DNA of 64,000 nt from the NCBI GenBank assembly GCA_002433485.1, contig DJIF01000092.1, positions 26,165 through 90,164 of the forward strand, read 5' to 3'. The position numbers were made by a program, and so were the translations under genes. The notes under the pieces were generated by a model. It saw only the letters and a program-made list of their open reading frames with translations, did no database searches and was not told where the DNA came from. Shown in pieces: positions 8,546 to 18,500 of this stretch. This stretch comes from Deltaproteobacteria bacterium UBA6601 (GTDB taxonomy: Bacteria > Myxococcota_A > UBA796 > UBA9615). Numbering within the stretch: the first letter of the stretch is position 1; each line of letters starts with the position of its first letter.

Positions 8546-10177
8546 GTGGACCGCGAATCCAAGCGCGCTCTGTTCTGGAGCGCCCAATTATCTGGCCTGG
8601 CGCTTGCCTGGCGTTCCTGGCTGTCGCTGCGGTTCTGGGGCCACGAAGAGGAAGACTGGGCGAATCTGATCCACAGCGCACGAATCAGCGAAGCGCTGCA
8701 GTCGGGGACTGCCTTCGGCGCCGAGTTCAGCGAGCTGATTGACCTTGAGCACATGCCCCTGTTCACCTGGCTCTGTGCTGGCCTGACCCTGCTCGTCGGA
8801 GATCCGCGTAGCGCTGCCCTTATGGTTGCCGGCACCATGGGAGCCTTGAGTGTAGGGCTCGTGACATGGATCGGCTGGCGCTGGCTGTCACCACTTGCCG
8901 GCCTTACCGCCGGATTGCTGCTCTGCTTCCAGCCAGAATCAGCGCTCTACGCAGCCACGCCGTTGCGCGAGTCAACCTACGCGGCGCTCATGCTGGCTGG
9001 AGTCGCACTTATCGGCGAGCGCCGTGGAGTGGCTGGCGGTCTGACCCTGTCGCTGGCCTTTTTGTGCCGCTTCAACATCGCCTTCTCACTGCTACCCGCG
9101 CTGGCTGGCTTGGGCCTCTGGCAGCTCCGCAAGAGGCAGGCTAGCGAGGACCAGAGGGACGCCCAGGCAGCACTTACTGGGGCTGCCCTGGTGACCATCA
9201 CGGTGCTGGCCTGGGTCCTCTACTACCAACAGCACTCCGAAGGAGGAGACTGGCGGTTCTGGGCAGGTGTCATGGACCGCAATGCGGGCAATGCAGTCAC
9301 CGACCTCTTTCCCATGGAGCGGCTGCAGGCGATCGCCCTTGCTGTGTTCGGTCTGTGGGGCTGGATCGTTCCAGGCCACTTCGGCTGGCTGACTGCCCTA
9401 CTGGCTCTGTTCGCCCTGACCCGCTTTGGCAAGCTGCCACGCCAGGGCTACTCGCAGGGTTTCTGGCTGCTGGCAGCTGGGCTATCTACCTTCGCCCTGC
9501 TCACGATCACAGCGCTGGTCAGCGCCTACCCCCCAAGCCACAACCTGTACTGGAAGTGGCTGTGCCCATCAGTCCCCTACCTGGCCCTGCTGGCCGGACA
9601 CGGCAACGCAGAGCTGGTAGCACGACTCAAGAGCCACACACCACAAGGCTCGGCACCACTCATAGTGGCCATAGCGCTGGTCTTTGCGACCACCGCACCC
9701 AGCTACGTGCACCACACCCGCAGCCAGCTCAGCCTCAGCGACGAATACGCCGGCAACCAGGTACGGCTGGCACGCTGGGTAGAGCAGCACTGGCCAGCCG
9801 GGGCAGCAATAGTTGGCAGCGACGGCGAGATCGCTCAGCTCTATCTGACCGGCCGGGGCCAGGGCACCCGCAGCCTCGACTGGCTGAGAGCTGCACCTGC
9901 CGACGACCCAGCAGCCCTGGGCCGCTGGCTCATTAGCGAGCGGGTCGCCCTGCTGCTGTGGTTCCATGAAGAATGGACCGGAGCTCGAGAAGTTGCCGGT
10001 TTCCTGGCCGAGGCCAAGCAAATGGAGCTGGTGCCAGGGCTCATCGTCGAACGCATCGGCCAACTTGAGCGCAGCGACGGCGCTGGCTTTACCGCCTTCC
10101 AGGTGCTGGGACCGGATCCGCAGTTCCGACCAGGCCAGCCAGCACCTCTCCTGACCGGTGGCGGCGGCCAGCAATGA
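8546..10177 (+). CDS. Polytopic GT-C-like glycosyltransferase, first of a tandem pair
   Basis: 543 residues starting with GTG, 19 bases after the TSP3 stop codon. At least ten hydrophobic segments are visible, for example ALMVAGTMGALSVGLVTWI, LAGLTAGLLLCF and SFALLTITALVSAY-like stretches. The first loop carries HEEEDWANL and later LEHMPLFTWL. Acidic residues in the first extracytoplasmic loop are typical of GT-C (ArnT/PMT/Alg-type) transferases that use polyprenyl-phosphate sugars. A third landmark is YPPSHNLYWKW near the end of the membrane region. The last ~130 residues form a soluble domain. It is 4-bp coupled to a paralogue with the same landmarks. Substrate unknown. Because it directly follows the surface-protein gene, glycosylation of that protein or of an envelope glycan is possible but not shown. 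Confidence 0.65.
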   Translation: MDRESKRALFWSAQLSGLALAWRSWLSLRFWGHEEEDWANLIHSARISEALQSGTAFGAEFSELIDLEHMPLFTWLCAGLTLLVGDPRSAALMVAGTMGALSVGLVTWIGWRWLSPLAGLTAGLLLCFQPESALYAATPLRESTYAALMLAGVALIGERRGVAGGLTLSLAFLCRFNIAFSLLPALAGLGLWQLRKRQASEDQRDAQAALTGAALVTITVLAWVLYYQQHSEGGDWRFWAGVMDRNAGNAVTDLFPMERLQAIALAVFGLWGWIVPGHFGWLTALLALFALTRFGKLPRQGYSQGFWLLAAGLSTFALLTITALVSAYPPSHNLYWKWLCPSVPYLALLAGHGNAELVARLKSHTPQGSAPLIVAIALVFATTAPSYVHHTRSQLSLSDEYAGNQVRLARWVEQHWPAGAAIVGSDGEIAQLYLTGRGQGTRSLDWLRAAPADDPAALGRWLISERVALLLWFHEEWTGAREVAGFLAEAKQMELVPGLIVERIGQLERSDGAGFTAFQVLGPDPQFRPGQPAPLLTGGGGQQ

Positions 10178-11793
10178 GCGACGACACCGCCCAGAGAAAC
10201 ACCGACCGAGTGCTCCCCGGGGCACTGCTACTAGGTCTGTTGGCGGTGGCCTACCGCGCCTGGCTGAGCCGCCGCTACTTCGGCGCCGAAGAGGAAGACT
10301 GGGGCAACCTTGGAATCACATTTGGCACCCTCCAGTCCAACTTCAGCTACGTCGAACTGGAACACATGCCCTTGTTCACCGCACTGGCTGCCCTGGCGAC
10401 AGCTCTGACCGGCGACGCCGAACTCGGCGGCGAACTGGTCGCCATCGTCAGCGGTGCGTCCGCGGTGACTCTGGTGGCCTGGATTGGTGGCCGCTGGCTG
10501 TCTCCTGTCAGTGGATTGCTGGCCGCAACACTCCTGATCTTCCAGCCCGATGCGGCACTGTACGCGGCAACCCCGCTGCGGATCTCTACCTACAGCGCCC
10601 TATGCCTGCTTGCGGTTGCAGCCATCGGTGAGCGCAGGACGCTCATCTCTGCACTCGCCCTGTCCCTCGGCTTCCTGTGTCGCTTCGACATCCTGTTCAC
10701 CGTCGTGCCCGCCCTGCTCGTGTTCACCGGTCTACAGCGCTTCGTCCAGCGCGACAGCGCAGCATCAGGTCGGGGCACCGCTGCTGGCTACTCCAAACGT
10801 GAGTTGCTGTGGTGCCTGACGCCCTTGGGGCTGGTGGTAGCTAGCTGGTCGGTGTTCTATCGCAGCCAGACGGGAAGTTTCGCGTTCTGGGCCGGAGTCG
10901 CACAACGGAACACCAGCGAGTACAGCCATCTCTCGCTGAGTAGCCGCCTTGGCCACGGCATCGACACCCTCTGGGGCGTAGCAACCCAGGTCATGCCAGA
11001 CCACATCGGCTACGCGGTCCTGCCGCTGTTCGCCGTGGGACTGGCGCAGCTACTGAAGGGTCGCGCGAACTGCCCCAGGCAAGCCCTCTGGCTCAGCACC
11101 TACGTGGGCTGTGCGCTGCTGTTCTTCGCCGCAACGGTAACGCTCAGCGCCTACCAGCCCGACCACAACCTCTACTGGAAATGGCTGAGCGCACTGGTAC
11201 CCGGACTGCTCCTGCTGGCTGCCCACGGGGTAGTGCGGCTGCTGGCGGACATTCTCGAACCGAAAACCACTGCGCGGCTGCTGCTCGCCCTGACCCTGGG
11301 ACTCGGACTCAGCGTCGCGACGGGGCTGGACTGGAGCAGCCAGACCCGCAGCCAATTGCAACGCTCGGATCGCTGGTACGGCACCCAGGTCCGATTGATG
11401 CGTTGGATCGAGGCCAACTACCCCGCAGATGTGGGGATCGTGGCGGACCTCATCCCCTCCACCTTTGTCGCTCGCCGCGAGCACAGCATGCGATTTTTCT
11501 CCTGGTCCCATCCGGAGCTGCCCCACGACAGCCCGCAGCAATTCGGACGCTGGCTGCTGGAACAGGACATCGCCATCGTGATCTGGTTCCGGGAGGACTG
11601 GGTTGGAGCGAGCCAAGCAGCGCCCTACCTTCACGGCGGCTGGCCGACAGCTGCAGGGCCAGTTCGCCTCAACCCACTGGCGCGCGAAGACGGCTACGGC
11701 TTTATCGCCTACGAGGTGCTTGGCAATTCCCGCCTCACGCGCCCCACCACCATCAGACCACCCGCCAACGCCGGCGCCGTCAACAGGAATTGA
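10174..11793 (+). CDS. Polytopic GT-C-like glycosyltransferase, second of a tandem pair
   Basis: 539 residues. Its ATG overlaps the stop of the upstream paralogue (ATGA), so the two are almost certainly translationally coupled. It shares the landmarks in the same order: WLSRRYFGAEEEDWGNL in the first loop, VELEHMPLFTAL, RWLSPVSGLLAATLLIFQPDAALYAATPLR, SAYQPDHNLYWKWLSALVP and an IVIWFREDW motif in the C-terminal soluble domain. The retained EEEDW and LEHMP motifs argue for the same active site in both. I infer a duplicated pair of membrane transferases that may act as a heterodimer or on two acceptor positions. The family cannot be fixed without a profile search. Confidence 0.65.
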   Translation: MSDDTAQRNTDRVLPGALLLGLLAVAYRAWLSRRYFGAEEEDWGNLGITFGTLQSNFSYVELEHMPLFTALAALATALTGDAELGGELVAIVSGASAVTLVAWIGGRWLSPVSGLLAATLLIFQPDAALYAATPLRISTYSALCLLAVAAIGERRTLISALALSLGFLCRFDILFTVVPALLVFTGLQRFVQRDSAASGRGTAAGYSKRELLWCLTPLGLVVASWSVFYRSQTGSFAFWAGVAQRNTSEYSHLSLSSRLGHGIDTLWGVATQVMPDHIGYAVLPLFAVGLAQLLKGRANCPRQALWLSTYVGCALLFFAATVTLSAYQPDHNLYWKWLSALVPGLLLLAAHGVVRLLADILEPKTTARLLLALTLGLGLSVATGLDWSSQTRSQLQRSDRWYGTQVRLMRWIEANYPADVGIVADLIPSTFVARREHSMRFFSWSHPELPHDSPQQFGRWLLEQDIAIVIWFREDWVGASQAAPYLHGGWPTAAGPVRLNPLAREDGYGFIAYEVLGNSRLTRPTTIRPPANAGAVNRN

Positions 11794-12153
11794 TAGCGCC
11801 CATCCACAAGCCTGACCGCAGGCCCCACCTGCAACCATCAACCTGAGCATCGGGCCCTACTCAAACAGCCAACAAGGCGCCACCTCAACAATGAACTGGG
11901 TTGCCGGTGGAGTGAGGCCAGCAGCTACCGCTGTCCTGGAACCGCGCTGGGCGCGAAGTTCTGTGCTGCGAATCTCAGCTGCCAGCAGCGCCCCCTGATG
12001 GGCCGTCCCATGCACCTAACAGCGGCTACCCGCAAGCAAGCAATGGCGGCTCTAAGAACAGCTCTGAGAAAAGGATCTGAGCCGGCCTCTGGCTGACCCG
12101 GAGCGAATCCCCTAAAATCTGCGCCTTGCTTCTCGACGGATTGGAGTCCCGCT
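11794..12153. other. 360-base intergenic region without a gene
   Basis: Neither strand has a convincing coding frame here. The only signals I see are a TAAAAT box near the right end and GGAG just before the GTG at 12154. The left end probably carries the end of the glycosyltransferase transcript, but no clear terminator hairpin with a T run is present. Confidence 0.6.
12113..12118 (+). promoter_or_regulatory. Candidate -10 box for the FHA/VWA/CIS-accessory operon
   Basis: TAAAAT matches the sigma-70 -10 consensus at five of six positions and lies 35 bases before the GTG of the first gene. No good -35 hexamer is seen 16-18 bases upstream, so an activator or another sigma factor may be needed. 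A separate GGAG ribosome site precedes the GTG. Confidence 0.35.
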
Positions 12154-13080
12154 GTGTTTCGCAGTCTTCTGGTCGACAATTGGCTGAGGTTCTTCTTCAG
12201 TCCCTGTCTCGGCGCCCTCGGCGGTCTGGTGGCCTGGGCCCTGTACAGCGCCTCGGCGGGCCTCATCGAGTCGCCGATGCTGTCGGACGCCTCGCAGTTT
12301 ATGTTCATGGGCTTTGCCATAGCGGTAGCCTGCAACCTGCTGCCCAGCATCCAGGACGGTCAGGGCTTCATGCGCACCTGGCTGTCCGGCTTCAAGGCCG
12401 GCGTCGTTGGTGGCATCTTCGGCCTGCTGGTCGGCCTGCTCATCTACCTGGTCTCTGACCTGGCTGATATGCAAAGCTTCCTCCCCCGACTGATCGCCTG
12501 TCTTCTGGTCGGCACTCTGGTGGGGCTCTCCTCACGCATTACCTCCCTGGACCGCTACACCGGCCTGGCAACCCTGGGAGGCTTCCTGGGTGGACTGCTG
12601 GCAATCCTGATCTGGGCCATTCTTGAGATGGCCGCAGGAGCGGTGACTACCGCCTACGTTCCGTTACTGGTACCGATGACACTCGGCTTTGGCATCGGCG
12701 CGACCACCTATTCGTTGCCTTCCTTTGTATCAGGGGGAAACCTGACGGTGCTCAGCGGTCAATTCCGTGGCCAAGCCAAAAAGATCCAGGCCGACGACAT
12801 CCTCATTGGCAACAACAAGCGTCAACTGCAGTGGGTGCTTCCCAAATGGGAGGGGGTGCAAGACCCTCATGCACGCATTGAGGTCAAAGCGGAAGGCAAA
12901 GGCTACAAGCACACCATCCGCAACCTGTGCACCAAGAACGTCATCGTGGTTCGTGACGGCAAGAAGCACCGCATCAAGGCCAAACAGACCATGCCCTTAC
13001 AGGACGAAGATGTGCTGGTCTTTGCGACCGGGCGCAACTACGTCAAGGTTCGCTACAACCAGAACACCAGCAAGGATTAG
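12154..13080 (+). CDS. Polytopic membrane protein with cytoplasmic C-terminal FHA-like domain
   Basis: 308 residues, GTG start with GGAG 7-8 bases upstream. Residues ~10-195 form six or more transmembrane helices rich in Gly (LGALGGLVAWALY, GFKAGVVGGIFGLLVGLLIYLV, LGGFLGGLLAILIWAI). Residues ~205-300 look like a forkhead-associated fold: DDILIGNN, DPHARIEVKAEGKGYKHTIRNL, TKNVIVVRDGKKHRIK and LQDEDVLVFA follow the strand order of FHA domains. The usual Arg and Ser that bind phosphothreonine are not clearly conserved, so ligand binding is uncertain. It starts a tightly packed plus-strand operon (gaps of 4, 4 and 1 bases) ending with the 1206-residue protein. I infer a membrane scaffold for the neighbouring injection machine. 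Confidence 0.7.
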   Translation: MFRSLLVDNWLRFFFSPCLGALGGLVAWALYSASAGLIESPMLSDASQFMFMGFAIAVACNLLPSIQDGQGFMRTWLSGFKAGVVGGIFGLLVGLLIYLVSDLADMQSFLPRLIACLLVGTLVGLSSRITSLDRYTGLATLGGFLGGLLAILIWAILEMAAGAVTTAYVPLLVPMTLGFGIGATTYSLPSFVSGGNLTVLSGQFRGQAKKIQADDILIGNNKRQLQWVLPKWEGVQDPHARIEVKAEGKGYKHTIRNLCTKNVIVVRDGKKHRIKAKQTMPLQDEDVLVFATGRNYVKVRYNQNTSKD

Positions 13081-13084
13081 CCCG

Positions 13085-14485
13085 ATGAAAGGTCTGCGTT
13101 TTGCGTTCCCACTCCTGACCAGCCTGCTGTTCTGTGGCATGGCATCCGCTGAAGACGAGCCTGCCGCCAGCGAGGACAGCTGCAGCTACCCCACTGAGTT
13201 GCTTTGGCACAACGAACAGGACCCCGGAAGCTTCCGCCTGGGGGTAAGCGTACTCAACCAGGACCAGCAGCAGATGCCAGGTCTGAAAGCCGCTAACTTC
13301 AAGGTCTTTGTCGATGAGCAGGAGGTGGACCGAGACAGTAAGTCCTTCCGAGTACAGCAGAGCAAAAACGTCTTCAGCGAGGCCGAAGCTGCGGGAGACG
13401 GCAGCGAAGCCAAGACAGGCGTCGACCCGGTTCATTACGACCTGTACATCGCAGTCGACCTGACCGAATCCATGGCCGAAACCATTGAGATCAAAGGACA
13501 AAGCAAGCCGCGCACCAAGATCAACTTCGTGGCCAACCGAATCCACGAACTATTCGCCAAAGAGAAGCTGTTCGACGCCAACGACCGGGTTTACCTGTCG
13601 GGCTTCACCTCACGTCTCGAGGCCGGCTTTATGGGCGAGACGACCGCCGACCGCAAGGCGCTCGCCGATGGTCTCCGGGGCTTACTCCGGTTTACCCCCC
13701 AGGGAAGCGACGCAGCCCTCTATCAGTCCATGGCCTTTAACCTCAAGACCATCCGTGATGGGGCTGAATTCTACAGCGGTAAGGACGAGCGCCGCCAGGC
13801 TGTTCTCATCGTCATCACCGACAGCTTTAACGGCATGCAGATCAGCGGCAAGCGGCGCATCTCCCGGTGCCGGGACAACGACGGCTTAAGCGAGACTATT
13901 CGCGATCAGGTGCGTGCCACGACCGAAGCCACCCAGGGCAATTTCAAGCTCTACATGCTGGCCATCGGCTCACCAGAGGAAACCCGCCACTATCTTCATG
14001 AGGGCAAGCTGAGCAGCCGCTGTAACATCCGCAGCACTCAACAAGAGGTCGTCGATAAGCGTTCGTTTAAGACCATCACCTCAGAACTTCACAAGGGTAA
14101 AGGCGGCTTTGTTGGTCACCCCGATCCGCTCCGTCTATTGAGCGTCGTTCAGAACCAGTTTGAGAGCCTGCGCAGAGCTTACGAGATCTCTTACACCGCC
14201 CCGGAAGGTGTCACGCGCCCCAACAAGTTCAAGGTGGCAGTCACCATTGGCGAAGAGACCTGTAGTGACGAAGTGACTGAGGCCTCTGGCTTCATCCGCC
14301 AAGCAAAAGCCCAGGGCAAGACCAAGCCCCAGGAGATCGCTTTCTTACTCGCATCGCTGATCTTCGCGTTCTTTTTCATTCCAAGAAGCTTCGCCAACCT
14401 GTCTACTGTATTTTCCGGCTCGGGAGAGTCCAAACCGAGCCCGCCCAAAGGCAAGAAGAAGAAAAAGAAGCGGCGAAGGAAATAG
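13085..14485 (+). CDS. Signal-peptide VWA protein with C-terminal membrane anchor
   Basis: 466 residues from the ATG at 13085, four bases after the previous stop. The frame is open further upstream, but that part lies inside the FHA gene and is not coding-like. The signal peptide ends near GMASA. A VWA domain (residues ~120-370) has the metal-site motif AVDLTESMAE, then GSDAALYQSMAFN and VLIVITDSFNG. A hydrophobic segment near the C-terminus (FLLASLIFAFFFIP) is followed by a Lys/Arg-only tail (KGKKKKKKRRRK). The protein is therefore exported with a large periplasmic VWA domain and a short basic cytoplasmic tail. VWA domains usually mediate metal-dependent protein assembly. Position between the FHA membrane protein and the beta-helix and disordered proteins suggests an envelope-side receptor or scaffold for the CIS. 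Confidence 0.75.
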   Translation: MKGLRFAFPLLTSLLFCGMASAEDEPAASEDSCSYPTELLWHNEQDPGSFRLGVSVLNQDQQQMPGLKAANFKVFVDEQEVDRDSKSFRVQQSKNVFSEAEAAGDGSEAKTGVDPVHYDLYIAVDLTESMAETIEIKGQSKPRTKINFVANRIHELFAKEKLFDANDRVYLSGFTSRLEAGFMGETTADRKALADGLRGLLRFTPQGSDAALYQSMAFNLKTIRDGAEFYSGKDERRQAVLIVITDSFNGMQISGKRRISRCRDNDGLSETIRDQVRATTEATQGNFKLYMLAIGSPEETRHYLHEGKLSSRCNIRSTQQEVVDKRSFKTITSELHKGKGGFVGHPDPLRLLSVVQNQFESLRRAYEISYTAPEGVTRPNKFKVAVTIGEETCSDEVTEASGFIRQAKAQGKTKPQEIAFLLASLIFAFFFIPRSFANLSTVFSGSGESKPSPPKGKKKKKKRRRK

Positions 14486-14489
14486 ACCC

Positions 14490-14972
14490 ATGTCGAGAGA
14501 GAAGCGGGGAGAGGGAGTCAACCGGCTGCTGCGTCGCGGTGCCGGGCGCGCCCCCAATATCGGCCTCGACCAGCTCCCCCGATCCATTCAGCGGGTCGCT
14601 GAGCGAGAACAGGGCGTGCAGAGCCAGGCTGCCCAGGCTGAAGGCGCAATCAGCCCCCGAGCGGCCTCAACGCCCAGCCATCAAGGCGGACCCGACCTCC
14701 GCGGCGATCTGGTTCGCAAGGTGGTCGAGATGGCGAAAATACACCGCCATCGCGAACTGGTAGAACTGACTCGGGACGAAGCTACGAACAGCAACACCAA
14801 GGGCACTTCAGAAGCCCAAGCCGGTGCCAGTCTGGACGACTGGTACGCTCAGATGAAGGCGAGCGGCCTCTCTGAGGTCGAGATCGAAGAACACATGGCT
14901 CAGCGCCTTCGAGCGGTCCGTAACAGCATGCTGGAGTTCCAGCACCTTCGCTCGACGACAGGAGACTCCTGA
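14490..14972 (+). CDS. Hypothetical cytoplasmic helical protein in CIS-accessory operon
   Basis: 160 residues, no family recognised. The N-terminus is basic (MSREKRGEGVNRLLRRGAG), the middle is Gln/Ala-rich and probably disordered, and the C-terminal ~60 residues (SLDDWYAQMKASGL, EIEEHMAQRLRAV) look helical. There is no signal peptide or membrane segment. It is four bases downstream of the VWA gene and one base upstream of the beta-helix gene, so its expression is tied to theirs. An adaptor or chaperone role is only a guess. Confidence 0.65.
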   Translation: MSREKRGEGVNRLLRRGAGRAPNIGLDQLPRSIQRVAEREQGVQSQAAQAEGAISPRAASTPSHQGGPDLRGDLVRKVVEMAKIHRHRELVELTRDEATNSNTKGTSEAQAGASLDDWYAQMKASGLSEVEIEEHMAQRLRAVRNSMLEFQHLRSTTGDS

Positions 14973-14973
14973 G

Positions 14974-15381
14974 ATGTCAAAAGCAAAACTCATGCCCCTA
15001 CCCGCAGCGGAGGCCCCCTCCGAGAGCGCTGTCGCTGTCGGCCCTGAGCCAACCCAGCTCGGCAGCCTCGGCGCCTTTCAGATCTCCATGGAGGGTGATG
15101 CAAACGGCGGCACCCTGAGCCTCACTCCGCCAACTGGCGAAGCCCTCCATCTGATCATCCAGGGCGACTGCCTCAAGCTGGACTTTCGCGGCCCTCGGCT
15201 CGAAGTGGCGGCTCCCGATGCAGCCATCGCCTTTCGGGGGCGAAGCATCGAGTTACAGGGCTCAGAACGAATCCGTCTGGAGAGCGACCGGGAAGTCGAC
15301 ATCCACTCTGGAGTCGATGTCGAAGTGCGCGCCGACCATCATGTCAATCTGTGGGGACACGGAGTTCTCGTCGGCGACTGA
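14974..15381 (+). CDS. Small beta-helix protein resembling spike C-terminal domains
   Basis: 135 residues. After a Pro/Ala-rich N-terminus, residues ~30-135 are a run of short alternating strands (LHLIIQGDCLKLDFRG, AAIAFRGRSIELQGSERI, REVDIHSGVDVEVRAD). This is the pattern of the triple-stranded beta-helix in VgrG/gp5 spikes and DUF2345/DUF3540-like proteins. It has no OB-fold and no PAAR motif. It may extend or cap a spike, or act as a spike chaperone. The gene is one base after the 160-residue gene and in the same operon as the membrane FHA and VWA proteins, away from the two full-length spikes on the minus strand. Confidence 0.65.
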   Translation: MSKAKLMPLPAAEAPSESAVAVGPEPTQLGSLGAFQISMEGDANGGTLSLTPPTGEALHLIIQGDCLKLDFRGPRLEVAAPDAAIAFRGRSIELQGSERIRLESDREVDIHSGVDVEVRADHHVNLWGHGVLVGD

Positions 15382-15494
15382 TCGAGCGCTCTGTCAGGGA
15401 CGAAAGCACTACTGTTGCCGCCGAACTGAGGCGAGAGTTGACGCCAGCGCTACAGCAACTAGATTGGTGGCTGCACCTTCACCTTCGGCCGTAG
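15351..15494 (+). CDS. Possible small ORF between beta-helix gene and disordered-protein gene
   Basis: A frame from GTG at 15351 to TAG at 15492-15494 encodes 47 residues. Its end has a protein-like composition (ELRRELTPALQQLDWWLHLHLRP). It overlaps the end of the beta-helix gene and fills most of the 134-base gap before the next ATG. No strong ribosome site is seen and I recognise no family. It could be chance. Confidence 0.2.
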   Translation: MGTRSSRRRLIERSVRDESTTVAAELRRELTPALQQLDWWLHLHLRP

Positions 15495-15515
15495 CTGGCC
15501 GCCCGTGGAACGCTA

Positions 15516-18500
15516 ATGGCCTCTGCCGAGCAATCATCAACGGATCGCCTGATCGCGCGCCTTGAGCGCGGCGGTACAGAGGCGGCCCGTCCCCTACTCA
15601 GTCGCCTTGAGACCCGGCGCCAAGCGGGAGTGATCTCGCATCCGTCTGGTCCCTCCCGAGGTCGAGCCAACCGCAGCAGCTATGGATCGCAATCAGCAGT
15701 CAGCAACGGCATGCTCGATCGACTCATGCGCCGCACTGGACTGAGCGCGCGCCCCAACGAGTTTGGACTGGCGCTGAGTTCGCTGAGCAGCGAGTTCGTG
15801 GCCGCGGTACCTCCCTGGCTGGCACGCAGCGAAGAAGTCCCAGCCGGAGAGTCGCCGGTGCGCCGCAAACGCAGTCCGGCCTCATCTCCGGCACCGGTCA
15901 TTGCTGGCTGGGGTGCAGTGGTTGGAGTACCAGGTTCCAGCCCCATTGCACGCAGCCGTCCAGGAGCACTCAGCAGAGCGAGCGGGATCTCACCGCCGGC
16001 GCTTTCGGCACCGAGCTATTCAGAAGCCGGATCGGTCACCACTGCCCCGCCAGCAGGACCACTCCGACGCAGCGGGACATCGCCCGCCAGCCCCTGGTCG
16101 GCAGCTGGCTCATCGCCCTCCAGCCCCTGGTCGGCAGCTGGCCCATCGCCAGCCCAACGACGCGCGACCCGCGGGCAGCCCCTCTCACACACGGTCGCCT
16201 CCATTCAACGGTCCAGCGCTATCGGAACTGCGCTGGCCACTAGTACTGCGGCCAGCAGCCCACGCTCTGCTGTCCGCCAGTCACGCGAGCAAGGCAGCAG
16301 CCGCGAACCCGGGCGAGGGTTTCGGGTTGCCAGAGCCGCTGCTCGTCTCGCCAGCACCGGAATTGCCTGGGGACCAGATCTCGCGCTGCCCTCAGCGCCC
16401 TTGCCCAGCGCGACGCCGATAAGTGCAGAGCAACGGTCTGAGCCAGCCCGGACCGCAGCACCTGCAACCATCGCCCTCAGCCGCTCTACCGACACTGATG
16501 CGGCGAGCCGGAGTGCAGCGACAGGGACCCCTGCCAAAGCGCCATCAGCGACCGCACCATCAGCGACCACCGAGACAGCGCGCAGAAGCGCCATGGCCGG
16601 GCCCCGGACTGCGCTCAGTTCAAGCCCTATGGCACGCGCTATCCAGCGCAGTGCAACCCGAACCGAAGCCAACCTGTCGGCTCGTAGCAGCGTCGGTGCA
16701 GCCCGACGAGCCAGCACCCTGGCCAGCACTTCCCTAGCACTCGCTGAGCCGGCTCCTTCAGCCGAGACCACGCCGACCAGCGCGATCAGCACACCCCTGA
16801 CCCGCCAGAGCGTTGCTCCCGAAGTGGCCAGGACTGCGGGCATTCCGAGTGCGAACAGACCGGTGGCCGGTAGCACCAGCAGCACTGCAACTCAACGGAG
16901 CGCCCCCACCCCCCTCGCCCGAGCACTCGGCAAGAACTCCGGATTGCTGGCCTCGATTCAGTCCCGAGCAGCCAGTGTTGAAACTCCCCTGAGCAACACT
17001 CAAAGCGGCAGTCTGGGCCACTCAACCAGCCCCCTGGCGCGCAGCTTCGCTCGCTCCCAACCGGCCCTGCCGCTACCACAGCCATCCCCTCACGGCTTCA
17101 TCAGCACTGCCGCGGCCTCAGCCCCTCAAGCCGAGGCACCCCTTCGCCGTAAGGGACCAGCCGGACAGCAGCAAGCAAGCCCATCGAGCACTGCTTACAG
17201 GGCTTCGACAGTCCCAGCCAAACGGCCTACTTCGATGCCTGCTGCGAGCCATCGCCAAGCTCAGATTGGCCCATCAAGTGCAGCACAAGCCCCCCCCTCC
17301 TCGCGTGCACTCGGCAGAGTTGGTAGCGCAACTGCTGCGACTCTGGCGACAAAAAAAACCCGCAGCCTGACGACGCCGCTCTCCGGCAGTCCAGTGGCCC
17401 GCAGTCTGGCCAGAACAGGCAGCGAGTCCGGGGCCGGCCAGGCCGGCCTGCAACGGACCCGATCACTTACAGCCAGTGCCCAACTCGGCACCCTTCCTGC
17501 ACTGAGTCGCGCTGCCGAATCCCCGGTCGGCCAAGCCGCACTGGCCCTACCCATGCCCTTGAGCAGCGCAGCGGCAGCTCAATCGCCAGCAGCCAGGACA
17601 CAGGCTGCGCCGACCGCGCGGTCCCAAGCAAGCAGCGGCAGCCGTGCGGCGCGCTCAATGGAGCAGACTACAGGCCCAACCCGCCCCACCGCCAAGGTCA
17701 GCAAATCATCGCTGGCAAGCGCCCGGTCTCCCCTCGCCAGGGCCTTTGAGCGCGCCGGCGAGAGCGCTTCTGGCGCGGGATTTCTGACCAACAAGCCCAC
17801 ACCTCAGCCGCAAGGAGTTGCCACACCAGGGACCATTGCCCGCTGGTCAGTTGGCTTTGACGCCAGCCTGCCCAGCATGCAACTCAAGTCGACCAGCGAG
17901 GTTGAACCTCAAATCAGTGGGCCCGGTCGCGGCTTCACCCTGGCTCGCGACGCGCACCGAGCTGCACCGAGATCCGTCGCAACTACGCAGCACTCGAGCC
18001 TCCCACACAGCCTGACCCTCAGCACCCCAGCGCCCGCGGCCCGCACTCCTGGACCGGGGGCTGAGTCAAGCGCACCTGGGAGAGTAACTCTGCAGGCTCC
18101 TGCCCCAGCTCAAGCAGGCTCTGTGCGCCGCTCGGCATCGATCCGAGCCAGCAGCAGCACAACAGCCCAGGCTCAAGGCGGCAGCTTCGCAGCAGCTTCT
18201 TCAAGTGATTACTCAGCGGTCAGGACCGCGCTGTCCAGGCAACCAACAGGAACACCTGCAGCACGCGCGCTGCAGCGCAGCAGCAACCGCTGGACCGTGG
18301 CAAGCGCGGAACCCAGCACCGCTCAGATGAGCCCTGCCGGACTCGCACGCAAGCAGTTCCAATCAGGCCCGACGCTGGTCGCCCCAAAACTACAGAGCGC
18401 AGCTACCGAAATCGATCGTCACCCGGACTTGGACAGCGCGGCTGCGGTCAGCCACAGTCCCGGCCGCACGCTGCGGGAGCTACCGCTGCTCGCGCGCAGC

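Noticed and set aside
16205..16885. 226-residue minus-strand hydrophobic ORF
   Set aside because: Antisense of the disordered Ser/Ala/Arg-rich gene. The Ala/Leu/Val product is a codon-composition artefact.
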